Below are positions 1 through 11,773 of a stretch of 64,000 bases of DNA, one piece after another (within the stretch, counting starts at the first letter, position 1; every line of letters starts with the position of its first letter). The notes below the pieces were generated by a model. The model made no database searches and was not told the DNA's origin. It saw only the letters and a list, made by a program, of their open reading frames with translations. The stretch is from Sipunculus nudus (lineage: Eukaryota; Annelida; Sipuncula; Golfingiida; Sipunculidae), in assembly GCA_026874595.1 (NCBI GenBank), contig CM049313.1:78918659-78982658 (forward strand), in the 5' to 3' direction. Position numbers and translations under genes: made by a program.

Positions 1-1021
1 ATCTAAAGAAAATAAAGGTGAATACTCGAGTTGTGGCCTGCAGTACCGCATTATGTATAATCCAATTACAGGGCGCAGTCACCGGTAATGGATGTCCGGT
101 ATTTATATAACTAATAAGCATAATGTAATGGACAACCAATACGAGACCATATACATTATAAAGACATAATCCTGCATCATTTTAATTAAATTATTGTATT
201 ATTTTAAATACATAATCATATACTGAAAAGGGTACGCCTATGATTATCTGTTACGGATGCAAAAAAAAAATCAATGAGAATTTAACAGAGGGAAAGTGTG
301 TGCGTGTTAGGTATTTTGTTCTTGTATTTGAAGCACTTGTATTTGTAGAATCTGAACTATGTGTTGTGGTTTCGCGTTTGGGGGAATCAGAATTACGACT
401 TTGAAATATGAAACAACTGCGGTTAATTTACATTGCTCGTCTATTTATACATAATTTTAATAAGTATCACCACATCATTTCCATTAACTTCCAACACAGC
501 GCAAATTCGTGAAAATACATCATGCAGTCCATATTAGTAACAATATTCTACGTAAAATAAGAAAAGTGTAACAAAACTAAATGCAAGAAAATCTTTATAA
601 CATGTATATATGTCAGTATATAACATGTTAAATAAATATCTGGAATAACGTTGACTTATATATCAATCATCAATGCATTTCAGCTCAATATGTGACACCA
701 GGTGAAACCATATTTAGTTCAAAAATGAGTTAAATGTCAAATCTAATGCCAGTAATGGATATTGTTTTGAAATTATACTTATGGCATGGAAATAATATCT
801 ATCAGGGGAAATTTCTGAATAACGACTCTAAATAATGAATCTAAACTGTAATATATACCACGTATGAATTATATACTGAGTAATTACTCACGGCAGGTAT
901 CGTGTCGCTATAGATCATATGTCGTTACAACGGTGATATAATATGAGTGTGTGGAACTGAATGTCGATTGTATGTAACATTAATCTAAAAAAATATTTTG
1001 CAAATACCCCCTTCTTGTGTA
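1..1021. other. Intergenic, nothing recognised
   Basis: AT-rich DNA downstream (3') of minus-strand heparanase locus 1. No sustained reading frame, RNA gene or tandem array is visible. Confidence 0.5.
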
Positions 1022-2600
1022 TCAGCTTAAACAGAAAGGTACGTTTGCGTTCTTTAACACGTAGAATCCTAAAGTTTTAGGTGGAAGAGTAAGAGAATAA
1101 CCGCTAGGTAGCGCCACAGGTTCAAGATCCGGCAGGCTGTTCTCATCGGGCATGAAGAGAATCTTCCCATTTAGTGCGATAAAACGGGAAATTAACGCAC
1201 CCCTGCCACCAGGGGTCAGCAGGTACTGGTCGATGTTATAGTCACGTGAGAGTTTGAGCGTTACTTCATTATTCAGTAAGTTCATGCCAAACAAGACAAC
1301 AACGCCATCTGGATAGCGTCCTCCACGTTTGGTACAGTGAGCATAGAAGCGGACAGCCCGAGGGTTCACCTGCTGGTCTGTCACAGTCACGTCCGTCTTC
1401 AGCACCTCCCGACCCACCAAACGCTTAAACAACAGGCTGATCCAGTAATAAGGTGTAGAGTGTAAGCCTTGATCCACCAGAGCGAACCAGAAACCATAGA
1501 ATGTCTGTCTGATCACCATGTTCACGCCTAGTGCTGCTGAGAGGCCCAGTTTATCCAGCAGCATGAAGCCAGCCACATAACTCATGTCTATGTCTGTACC
1601 AGGAGGACTTGCGACAGTGGACGTCTCACCTTGCCAGATTTTGAGATAAGGGTATTTGCTGTTTGTTACGGCTTCGCTGGCAGCATTAACGTAATGCACA
1701 TAAGAATCCATTAGGTCAGGATCGGTATAATTATTGACATCATGCAAGCCTGAGCTACCGTAATAATGATGCCACGCCATAGCGGATATGACGCCACCAG
1801 CGCCATTGAGGAAGTCTCGCACGTATTTCAGGCGGCTCACATCCGCGAGATCTGGACCGACGATCTTCGCTTTGCTGTAATAGGTTCTATATCTCGGACT
1901 GTTAAGTATATTTCTGAGCATCTGGACATCGTTTGCTAATGTAGAACTGTTGATAGGAATTTCATGCTGTGCTCCTGGATATAAATCAGGCTCATCGCCA
2001 AGCTCAAAATCCAAGTTGTCACTGAATCCCGCTTGGATACTGAAGTCCAAGAGCTCCATAGCGTTAGTAGGATCCCAGTGGTCACCAGAACGGAGTTGTT
2101 CATTTAATCCAAAAATCATTCTCCAGCCAACCTTCAAACAGAACCTGTTGATCGAATCCCAGTCCTTGCCAGTCATTGTGAAATTAGTAGGAGGGAACAT
2201 GACATCACCAGGTTCTCACCCTGAGCAGACGACAGCTCGTTCATTGGCAGTTGAGCGTCTTTATCGAATATCATACGATCTGCATCTGTACCGGAGAGCC
2301 GCAGGTAAGCCGGGCTGAGCGCCCTGGCCATGGTCATTGTGCGCACAGACTTAAAGTCAAACGTAGACCATCTGTTTCTGATGAGATTCACGTCCATTCC
2401 AAGACTAAGGAAGTTTTATTTGTTATAAACTTCGGCTTACTTTGATCGACAAACAGTTTGGCTGATATCGTCCGTTTTGAGACGACCCCCGGTATGGACA
2501 GCGACAGCAAAATCAATACCCACAAAGAGGTAACCTGGTTGTCCCGACTTCTGGGCTTCATTTTTAGTACGGAGTGGTTGTCCCAACTTCTGGGCTTCAT
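1022..2600 (-). pseudogene. Heparanase-like (GH79) pseudogene, locus 1
   Basis: This is a broken member of the heparanase family (endo-beta-glucuronidase acting on heparan sulfate). The N-terminal piece (2600 to about 2400) has a hydrophobic signal-like stretch (LWVLILLSLSIPG) and the family motif KPKFITN. A one-base deletion near 2405-2420 shifts the frame into MDVNLIRNRW...GTDADRMIF (2397 to about 2220). A second shift near 2205 moves into the last 392 codons (2200-1022). That part keeps WQGET with the nucleophile Glu, HHYYG, the YAHCTK cysteine and a C-terminal Cys. The acid/base motif reads GDEPD where the functional copies have GNEPD, so the Asn that is near-invariant in this glycosidase clan is lost. 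Two 39-bp direct repeats lie across the putative start (2537-2614), giving alternative ATGs at 2600 and 2561. The locus is head-to-head with locus 2. Frameshifts could be assembly errors, but the DEP change argues for real decay. Confidence 0.85.
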
Positions 2601-2614
2601 GTTTAGTACGGAGT
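2537..2614. repeat. Two tandem 39-bp direct repeats at the 5' end of locus 1
   Basis: Units 2537-2575 and 2576-2614 differ at only two positions. They duplicate the start-codon region of the minus-strand heparanase pseudogene and so create two in-frame ATGs, each followed by KPRS. Confidence 0.8.
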
Positions 2615-2741
2615 AAGGAATATCTCACGCCAGGTACCTTTATAGAATTCCACTGAATTGTCAATAAAAACGGCCCCGTCACTGCCATGAAGAAAGCATG
2701 AAGTGACGATAAACAAATATACTTCGTTCGCTTCCTGGGTA

Positions 2742-2776
2742 GTCACATGACTTAGATATCCGCACGGATCACGTGG
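2742..2776. promoter_or_regulatory. E-box pair upstream of locus 1
   Basis: GTCACATGAC (2742-2751) and TCACGTGG (2769-2776) lie about 140-175 bp upstream of the minus-strand start at 2600. TCACATGA/TCATGTGA and CACGTG are the type of site bound by MiT/TFE-class bHLH-Zip factors. The match is by motif only; function is inferred from recurrence upstream of the other five loci. Confidence 0.4.
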
Positions 2777-3587
2777 ATTTCAGTAGATGTGGTCTTCATT
2801 TTTGGGGAGACGGTTGGTAGTTTATGAAACCTAACTATGGTCAGTCGGGAATTATCAGTATTTATAATGGCATTGAAAGTATATGTTTTCAGTTAATTAC
2901 TATTGCAGATCTGTTAAATGGAATATTGAACGTCATTTTAAAGGCATTTTCCTGCCAAAGCAGAACAATCATATAGTCAGTTTACGAAAAAAAAAAAATG
3001 CACCGCTTGACTTCGTGTCACACCTGGTCGGTTCAGGTATTGTGTATATAATTGTCATTGTCCGACATTAGCACAAGAGCAGACGTCCCGACCCGAATCG
3101 AAACCACCTGGCCGGGGACGTCTTGTCGGATGTGCTAGGTTAGTCCTGTTGTGTTAATGTGGACACGCACCCTTTTCGCGGGTCCAATACAAAAAAAACC
3201 TTTTTTTTACAATATTATTGGCCTACTTGTTTGGAGTAAATTTATGATTATAAGGAGCAGACTTATTTACACAATCTTTTATATTATTAACTATAAAAAT
3301 AAATTATTATAAAATATGAAATGTAATTGGCCGTTATTAAAGTAAACACTATTTGATAACTTATGTCTTCTTAAATCTATATGTACATCATAAACTTGCT
3401 AAATATACTAAAAATACAAAGAGAGAGAGAGAGAGAGAGAGAGAGCAAGAGAGAGAATGCAGTTTTAGCTCATAATATGAAGTCTTCAAAAATATAGGTA
3501 CTTAAATTACCGCATGTCTGTTTGTCTGTGTTTCGTTATTTTTTTATCTTCAATTGGAGACGACCCCTTGGAGGCGGTTGCCTTAAC
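2777..3587. other. Divergent intergenic region between loci 1 and 2
   Basis: Separates the head-to-head heparanase loci. It contains a (GA)n microsatellite at about 3420-3456 and A- and T-rich runs. No coding frame is recognised. Confidence 0.45.
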
Positions 3588-3618
3588 TCACATGACTCAT
3601 TTGACTCCAGTCATGTGA
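3588..3618. promoter_or_regulatory. Paired TCACATGA/TCATGTGA E-boxes upstream of locus 2
   Basis: TCACATGA at 3588-3595 and its inverse TCATGTGA at 3611-3618 lie about 150-180 bp before the ATG at 3770. The octamer recurs at matching distance before other heparanase loci. A regulatory role is inferred. Confidence 0.45.
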
Positions 3619-3769
3619 TGATAATCCGTACAGATCGCTTCTTGTCTTGTTTAGTGCACAAGGGTTCACGTCATGAATTTATACAGGATAAGAAGTCCCC
3701 TGTACCAACTACCAGTCTGATGTATACCAATTGATTGAACAGAAGACAGGAACCCTTGAACTGAACAAT

Positions 3770-5296
3770 ATGGCTCGCCCAAAATGTCCAAGTTCTCACC
3801 CTGCGAGCGTGGTTTTGTTGATGGTCTTGGTGACTGTGTTTGGAGCACCTCAAACGGGGACCGGTACAAAACAAATACTGGCGATAGTCACAATAGATGA
3901 GGTAAAACCTAGGTTCATTACGAATGAAAAGTATTTTAGTTTAGGAATGGACGTATTTCTCATAAGAGAAAAATGGGTGACTTTTAACTCTACATCAGCC
4001 CGGGTCATCACAATGGCAAAGGCACTGGGCCCCACGTACGTTCGTTTCTCGGGCGTTGATGCCGATCGAATGATATTCAACAAAACCATAAAGCCTCGAA
4101 ATATTGCAATTGGTTTTGATTTTCCTACCAGTAAATTTAGTATGACTCTTGAGGACTGGGATAAAATTAATGAATTTTGCCTTAAAGTGAAATGGAGGGT
4201 GATTTTTGGGTTGAATGAACAGCTTCGTTCTGGAGACCACTGGGATCCGTCCAACGCAATGGATCTCTTGGATTACAGCATCCGTCAGGGATACAGTCAG
4301 AATCTGGACTTCGAGCTGGGCAACGAGCCCGATTCTTAAGGCCGAGAAGGGATGATAGTAGTCAATGGCTCTCAACTGGCACAAGACGTGCAAATGCTGC
4401 GAAAGTTACTCAACAGTTCGAAGTACGGAAAGAACTACGGAAACGCCATGCTGGTTGGCCCTGATATCGGTGGGAGCAGCGAAAATTTCATTCGGGATTT
4501 CGTAAACGGCGCTGGTGATGTAATATCCGCCATGACGTTTCACCAGTATTATGGGGGCAGTCGCTTGAACGTCATATCTGATTATATTGACCCAACACTG
4601 ATGGACACATATATTAATGACGTACAAACAGTTACGAATGCCGTGTATACAAGTAAGTACCCGTATCTGAAGATCTGGCAGGGTGAAACTGCTACAACCT
4701 ATAGTCCTCCTGGTAATGATATAGACATGAGTTACGTAGCTGGCTTCATGCTCCTTGATAAACTGGGTCTCTCAGCGGCACTGGGCGTGAACCTGGTGGT
4801 CAGGCAGACATTCTATGGTTTCTGGTTCGCTCTGGTGGACCAAGGCTTACACTCTACACCTGATTACTGGATCAGCCTGCTGTTTAAGCGTCTGGTGGGT
4901 CGGAAGGTGCTGAAGACGCACGTGACTGTGACAGACCAGCAGGTGAACCCTCGGGCTGTCCGCTTCTACGCTCACTGTACCAAACGTGGAGGACGCTATC
5001 CAGATGGCGCTGTTGTCTTGTATGGCATGAACCTGTTGGATAGTTACGTAATTCTCCAGCTGTCACGTGACTATGACGTAGATCAGTATCTGCTGACCCC
5101 TGGTGGCTGGGGCGGGTTAACTTCTCGTTTTATTGCACTGAACGGAAAGATGCTCTTCATGCCCGACGAAACAACCCTGCCTGAACTTGAGCCGGTGGCG
5201 CTACCTGCTGGCCGCTTTTTTTCCATTCCTTCCTTGACTCTGGGGTTCTTTGTCTTAAAGAATGCTGACGCAAATGCTTGCAAACTCTTGAGTTAA
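3770..5296 (+). pseudogene. Heparanase-like (GH79) gene with one in-frame stop, locus 2
   Basis: A full-length frame of 509 codons is interrupted only by TAA at 4337-4339 (codon 190). The ATG at 3770 is preferred over 3731 because it directly precedes a signal peptide ([15 protein letters not shown]). The frame then carries [21 protein letters not shown], the acid/base motif LGNEPD (Glu at codon 186), TFHQYYGG, WQGET (nucleophile Glu), YAHCTKRGG, and a Cys near the C-terminus. Aligned to locus 6, the stop sits where a Tyr codon is expected (DRYG against DS-stop-G), so a single TAY-to-TAA change explains it. The frame is the same before and after the stop, with no indel that breaks it. As it stands the product would end just after the acid/base residue and lack the nucleophile. 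It may be a very young pseudogene, a polymorphic null allele or a base-call error. Confidence 0.85.
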
Positions 5297-5776
5297 AAGA
5301 GGAAGTCCTAAATACTCAGGTTTTATGAACCAATACTCCTTGTTTAACGCACAGAATGTTCTGTAATGAAGGCACGGGGATGTAATCTGTGAACAGGCAT
5401 GTGATAGGCATGTGATACGGGTAGAATCATGTTATACAGGTGGAAATCAGGATCATAGGCATAGGTATGTCAGAACTTGGAAGAATATTCTGGAAATAAT
5501 AATTATTGTGCATCAGTCAACCTACCTGTTGGAGTGACTTGGAACAGACCTGACAGTATTTTGCGTTCCTCGACCACCCCATGAGGCATCATTCTAGCTT
5601 TTTTCAGCAATACATTTTTGACAACAAACTAGTCAGTTGTCATACATGAACTTCAATCTATTTGAATTCATGTAGGCATATATATGTCCAGATTGTGGCA
5701 TTAGACATTCATGAATTTGAATTAAACTAATGAAGTCCTGCTGAAACGATGTTATACACTGATCTGGTTAGCAGAG

Positions 5777-5865
<89 letters not shown>

Positions 5866-7652
5866 TATATATTAAATGTGTACAAAATAGGTTGTGATAT
5901 ATTTTGCATAAGTTATCGGCAAATCAGGGTTGTGACTCTCATAGACACATATTTTCATTTGCTAACTCTATAACGTTACTTGCATCATTGAAAAAAATGA
6001 TCAGAATCCAACAGCAATGTATAGATCAACTTTTGATTTTTACAACATTACCTGTTTGAATAATTCAATTGAATATTGTTTCATATATTTATTTCACCAG
6101 CGTTGTTCTATTGTCTTTGTTGGAGTATCTTATTAATGTGTTTATAACTTGATCAGTATTTCACACATGTTAGCAAAAAGTAATTTAAAAAAGATGTATA
6201 CACCCTCATCGTGACATCCGTCTTCTTTCAAGAGTCCAGTTTCCGAACGTATACAGTTACAATGTGCTAATTAGGTTGGTATGAACTGAACGGGAAAGGT
6301 CAAAGATATGGGAAAGGCTAAAGGTAATGGAAAGGTCAAAGGCTAGCCTTTATACGAATGTGAATGCTACAAGCGCTATCCGTAACTTTATATTATTGGT
6401 CAGTAAAAAGTAAAGAACCTCACGTTAGTCAAATAAGTACCATTTATGTCGGTAGATGGCGCTGTGTACCTCTTCACACATCGTAAGCTGGTTGCTGTGT
6501 TTACTTTGTACTGCGCACCTTTTCCAGTTGCGAAAGATCAATAACGAAGACGTTTACTTTATCAGTCTTATAATTAATATTGAAAAAAAAACTCTCGTTC
6601 GTAAGGTATTTCTTTTTAATGAGGAAACCCGTTTTTCCTGAAATATGAGTGATAATTTTCATGAGCCCGCCTCAGCGGACAAGGTTTTTTTTTTTTGGAT
6701 AAACTCCGTCCGTATCTGTGTCAGCAAGTCCTTCTGTATACAATTTCTCTGCATGCAAGGCGATATCTAAATAAAGTTTTACTCAGATCTGCATATTTCA
6801 GTGGCGGAGGGTATCTTATGGGTCATACTGGAATGATTAAAAAAATAATGATATTTTTAATCTAAAGTTTACTTATCATATGCGTAATGATATCTCAAGA
6901 ACATTATTCATATTCACCTCTCATTTGAATGGCAATCCTGGCCTGATTGGATTACGTTTACACCTTTTTTTATTTATTTTTAATAATTAAAACAATTAAA
7001 GAAACTTGTCATCAGAGCCAAGATTTCGAAAAAAAAAACTGTTAATCGTCTCTACTCCTGAGTAGGGTTACGTCACACGAGTAGTTTTGGATTTGTTTTA
7101 CGAATGATCCCCTTTGACATTAAAATTTAAAATGTGATAAGATATCTCGGAAAGGATTATTGGAATCCACCTCTGGTTAACAAGGCATGTGGTATGAAAA
7201 GTCCCTCACCTGACTGGTATTATATCCATGATTGGTTATTTTTTTGATTTTACATATTAATTCTACATTTCGGTACATTTCCTTCAAATCTCTTAAATTA
7301 TTATATTAACATGTTACGTTTTGTCAGATTCCTTTTTTTAGGGGGGGGGGGTTCATTGTGTGGACATTTTGTATATTATATGTTGTCCAATAGTACTTAC
7401 AATTCTTATTTTCTACGTTATTTCGCTGGCCCCTTGCAAGGTGGCTGTTCGTTCATTTTTGCCATGGGACGTATACTAACTGTTTAATTAGCTCAAATTT
7501 AACATACCTTATCCTTCTTTATCTTGGTGGTTGGGTGGCGTCGGGGGCGGTAGAGTGCCTCTTTATTATTGGTCCTGTTTGAATTCCATAATAAAACGAA
7601 ACGTGCCCTATAGTTGAAGCGTATTGTCTGATGCGAACTGTGGACTCTCTCG

Positions 7653-7683
<31 letters not shown>

Positions 7684-7984
7684 TTCTCTCTCTCTCTCTC
7701 TTTATCTCTCTCTCTCTCTCTCACACGCACGTAATCTCGTAAGACGAGAGTTGAGACATAACTTTAATCCTGCAGACCAATAGGGTCTTGTTTTGAATAT
7801 CGCATTGGCTATAAACCCCTTGAGAAGCGTCTATATTTCAGTCAGTGACATACACTTTATTTGAACACTGCATGGGTACACATTTACTTCTCTTTGTGTG
7901 TGTGTGTGTGTGTGTTTGCAGCAACAAAGCAAAACAAAACTCAAACCTGCATGTTTATTTAATAAGAAACAAGCATCTTCTGCA
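5297..7984. other. Intergenic with microsatellites
   Basis: No gene is recognised. It holds a (TA)n tract split by one short break (about 5778-5861), a (CT)n tract (about 7645-7722) and a short (GT)n run (about 7897-7914). Short open frames here show no family resemblance. Confidence 0.5.
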
Positions 7985-9570
7985 GACACTGACTTTTCAG
8001 CTTCAATCTGAAATCTGACTTTTCAGGTTTACTCTGAAGACTGACTTCTCAGCTTCACTCTGAAGACTGACGTCTCAGCTTCACTCTGAAGACTGCCGTC
8101 TCAGCTTTACTCTTAAGACTGAATTCTCAGCTTCACACTTAAGACTGACGTCTCAGCTTCCCTCTTAAGACTGACTTCTCAGCTTCACACTGAAGATTGA
8201 CGTCTCAGCTTCACTCTGAAGACTGACGTCTCAGCTTCACTCTGAAGACTGACGTCTCAGCTTCGCTCTGAAGACTGACGTCTCAGCTTCACTCTGAAGA
8301 CTGACTTTTCAGCTTCACCCTGAAGATTGACGTCTCAGCTTCACTCTGAAGACTGACGTCTTTGCTTTTCTCCGTAGACTGACTTCTCAGCTTCACTCTG
8401 ATGACTGACGTCTCAGCTTCACTCTGAAGACTCTGACTTCTGAGCCATTTTGAAGAGTGACTTTTTAGCTTCACTCTGAAGATTCTTGACTTCTCAGTGT
8501 TATTCTGAAGACTCCTAACCTCTCGACTTTACTTTTAGGACTCTGATCTTTCAGCTTCACTTTGAAGACTGACTTCTTAGCTTCACTCTGAAGATTCTTG
8601 ACTTCTCAGTGTCACTCTGAAGACTCCTAACCTCTCGAATTTACTCTCAGGACTCTGATCTTTCAGCTTCACTCTGAAGACTGACCTCGTAGCCACATTC
8701 TGAAGATTCTTGGCTTCTCAGCTTTACTCGTTAGATTCCTTTCCTCTGGATTTCACTCTTAAGGCTCTGATCTTTCAGCTTCACTCTGAAGACTGACGTC
8801 TCAGCTTCACTCTGAAGACTGACGTCTCAGCTTCGCTCTGAAGACTGACGTCTCAGCTTCACTCTGAAGACTGACTTTTCAGCTTCACCCTGAAGATTGA
8901 CGTCTCAGCTTCACTCTGAAGACTGACGTCTTTGCTTTTCTCCGTAGACTGACTTCTCAGCTTCACTCTGATGACTGACGTCTCAGCTTCACTCTGAAGA
9001 CTCTGACTTCTGAGCTTCACTTTGAAGAGTGACTTTTTAGTTTCACTCTGAAGATTCTTGACTTCTCAGTGTTATTCTGAAGACTCCTAACCTCTCGACT
9101 TTACTTTTAGGACTCTGATCTTTCAGCTTCACTTTGAAGACTGACTTCTTAGCTTCACTCTGAAGATTCTTGACTTCTCAGTGTCACTCTGAAGACTCCT
9201 AACCTCTCGACTTTACTCTCAGGACTCTGATCTTTCAGCTTCACTCTGAAGACTGACCTCGTAGCCACACTCTGAAGATTCTTGGCTTCTCAGCTTTACA
9301 CGTAAGATTCCTTACCTCTGGATTTCACTCTTAATGCTCTGATCTTTCAGCTTCACTCCGAAGATTGACTTCTCAGCTTCACTCTGAAGACTGACGTCGT
9401 AGCTTCACTCTGAAGACCCTGACTTTTCAGCTTCATTCTGAAGATTCCTTACTGTTCAGCTTCCCTCTGAAAGTTCTTGACTGTTCAGCTTCACTCTGAA
9501 AGTTCTTGACTGTTCAGCTTCACTCTGAAAGTTCTTGACTTCTCAGCTTCCCTGACGAAAGAATAACTTC
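7985..9570. repeat. Minisatellite of about 26 bp with a 570-bp higher-order repeat
   Basis: The degenerate unit runs AGCTTCACTCTGAAGACT then GACGTCTC. It repeats for about 1.6 kb, with longer 30-35 bp variants where CTCTGA or CCTAACCTCTCG is inserted. A block starting near 8200 recurs near 8770; for example the variant CTTCGCTCTG is at 8261 and again at 8831, exactly 570 bp apart. No coding role is seen. Confidence 0.85.
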
Positions 9571-9870
9571 TCAGTTAGACTGACTTCTCTGTTTAGATTC
9601 TGGCTTCCGACTTTGTACTAGAGCGATCGAACTGGAACTGAGGTATCTTGACTGGAACAACAAATTGAAACGGGTTTACACTCCGAATAACCTATTGGCA
9701 TGGGGTCTCTCTAACGCCTTGTTTACATTCTGTGTTGACGTGGCAGTTATTCTCCAGACTAATCTTGACCAGTCAAACAGATTTGTTTTTCTTATTTCAT
9801 GAATTTCCTTTTTGTCAATATATTGAAATTATATGTGAACGGTCTTTGATTCTGTCCCATTTCACACTTA

Positions 9871-10022
9871 AACAATAATCCTTGACCAAAAATTATGCCA
9901 TGCTTGCATTTGATTATTGGATTAAACAATAATCATTGACATAAAATTATGCCATGCTTGCATTTGATTATTGGATTTAACAATAACCCTTGACCAAAAA
10001 TTATGCCATGCTTGCTTTTGAC
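9871..10022. repeat. 54-bp tandem repeat, nearly three copies
   Basis: Copies start at 9871, 9925 and 9979, each with AACAATAA followed by TTATGCCATGCTTGC. The third is truncated. Confidence 0.8.
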
Positions 10023-11624
10023 CATGTTGCCGTGTCCCATTTGCACCAGGTCGGGCATTATGTTATTGGATTGTTCATTTTGGTTTTGTCGATACTGTAT
10101 ATGGCCTTATGCGTAAGTACTTTGAACCCTGTAGCTGAAGTACATGTGCCCATTTTAATTTATTTGCATGTCACAAGTTCTGTAAAACCCTCTCTTGTAT
10201 ATTCATAGCCAGGAAGGAGTCAGTTAGTCCCCCCCCCCAAAAAAAAATGCATATTGCATATGTTTGCACAAATTCAGCCCAGATTATATTCATTAGGACA
10301 AGTTTCTTCTTCGTTAAACAATTTTATTCGCACGAGGTTTTAACGAAAATATATATGACATGCTCATATGTAGAAATAGTTTAAATTAAAAAGAAACATT
10401 GCGTTGGACTTCTAATGTAATCTGATGTAATGTAATTAATTTTCTTCGTTTCCATTTCACTCCAATAATTGAAACCTTGTACAGGAGAAGCATTGGGAGA
10501 CATCTGGCGGAGTTTTTGATGAAAGGGTTAAAGGTTGTTAAACATTTGCAATGATATATTCATTACCTCAGACCATTAGTTCATTTTTGCTGAATACACA
10601 ATTTTCCTATCAAAACCGGGCCGGCACACGGGCTTACTTTCTCCAGTTTTCCTGTTTTATACGATGTTATTTTTCAGCGTGTGAATAAACGCAGTCCATA
10701 ATAAAACTACACGACCAGAGATCCGATTCTATGCATGAACGACAAATGAAAAAAAGGAGAATTATCATTAAAGAAGAACATGGAAGTTTGAGATATCTAG
10801 ATTTGTGGAATCGTGCGAACCGGCAACTAGATGGCACCCTGTGTTTATATTTTGTACCACTGATCGCGCTTGGTGCACACCTGAGTAAACAAACGAAATA
10901 TTGATTGATTCCATAATATGTTAAGGAGAAAATACCATAGTTCGTGTATATTCACCATACCTTGTATGTGAATAGCTCCCTTAAAATATCAAAATGAAAG
11001 GGTTAACACAGTACAGGAAAGACTTTGGGAAAACGTCTGCCTCAAGGATTTGCTGTTTTTTCTCAGCTTTTCTGAAATCCAGGTGCACATCAGCCCCCAA
11101 GTCAGTGAATCTTGTTCAAAGTAAAAATAAACAAAGCCCGCAGATCATAACAGAAATCTGGCATTCGGTTTCATATATATGTATCAGTCTGTGACACGGC
11201 CGCTGTGACCTCGTGAAGTTTGCATAACGTCAATCGGGTCCTGAGGTATTGTAAATACGTTATGTCAGACTACACAAAGGGGTTAAAAATTTACACGTTT
11301 CTGCACTACCGGGGTAATAATTGTATAAGGGCGTGCGGTTACAAGTAAGAAGTGAACCCATTACCAAAAGAAGCTCACTACGACATCATATTCGAATATG
11401 ATTGTTTTATTGTCCTATTGTAAAACTTTCACAGTATACTGTGAAATATTGGTTAACAACGTTGATGTACATAGTAATGGTCGTAAGTTACCGTTATTCT
11501 TAGGTTACTTACACGCTAACAGTTCCTGAACTACTGTATTACTGTATAAATGTGTATCACACATAACCTCCGCTCAACCACAATTGGTCACGGTCTGTTG
11601 CCCGGAATCTCGTAATCTATGCAA
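10023..11624. other. Intergenic, nothing recognised
   Basis: AT-rich region between the minisatellites and locus 3. Short frames, such as one at about 10994-11194, resemble no family I know. Confidence 0.45.
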
Positions 11625-11634
11625 GTCATATGAC
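11625..11634. promoter_or_regulatory. E-box variant upstream of locus 3
   Basis: GTCATATGAC followed by ATTTG lies 140 bp before the ATG at 11774. The motif and the following ATTTG match the locus 5 element (GTCATGTGACATTTGG), with CATATG in place of CATGTG. Confidence 0.35.
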
Positions 11635-11773
11635 ATTTGCTCATGTTCAGCAGCCAACATCATTGAAAGTCAGCAGTGTGTACAGACAACAGTACACTCG
11701 CTACATTACCTTACTTAACAGGAAGAAAGAACATATAAAAATGATTGGTTTACGCACCAAAGGACTTCTAATA

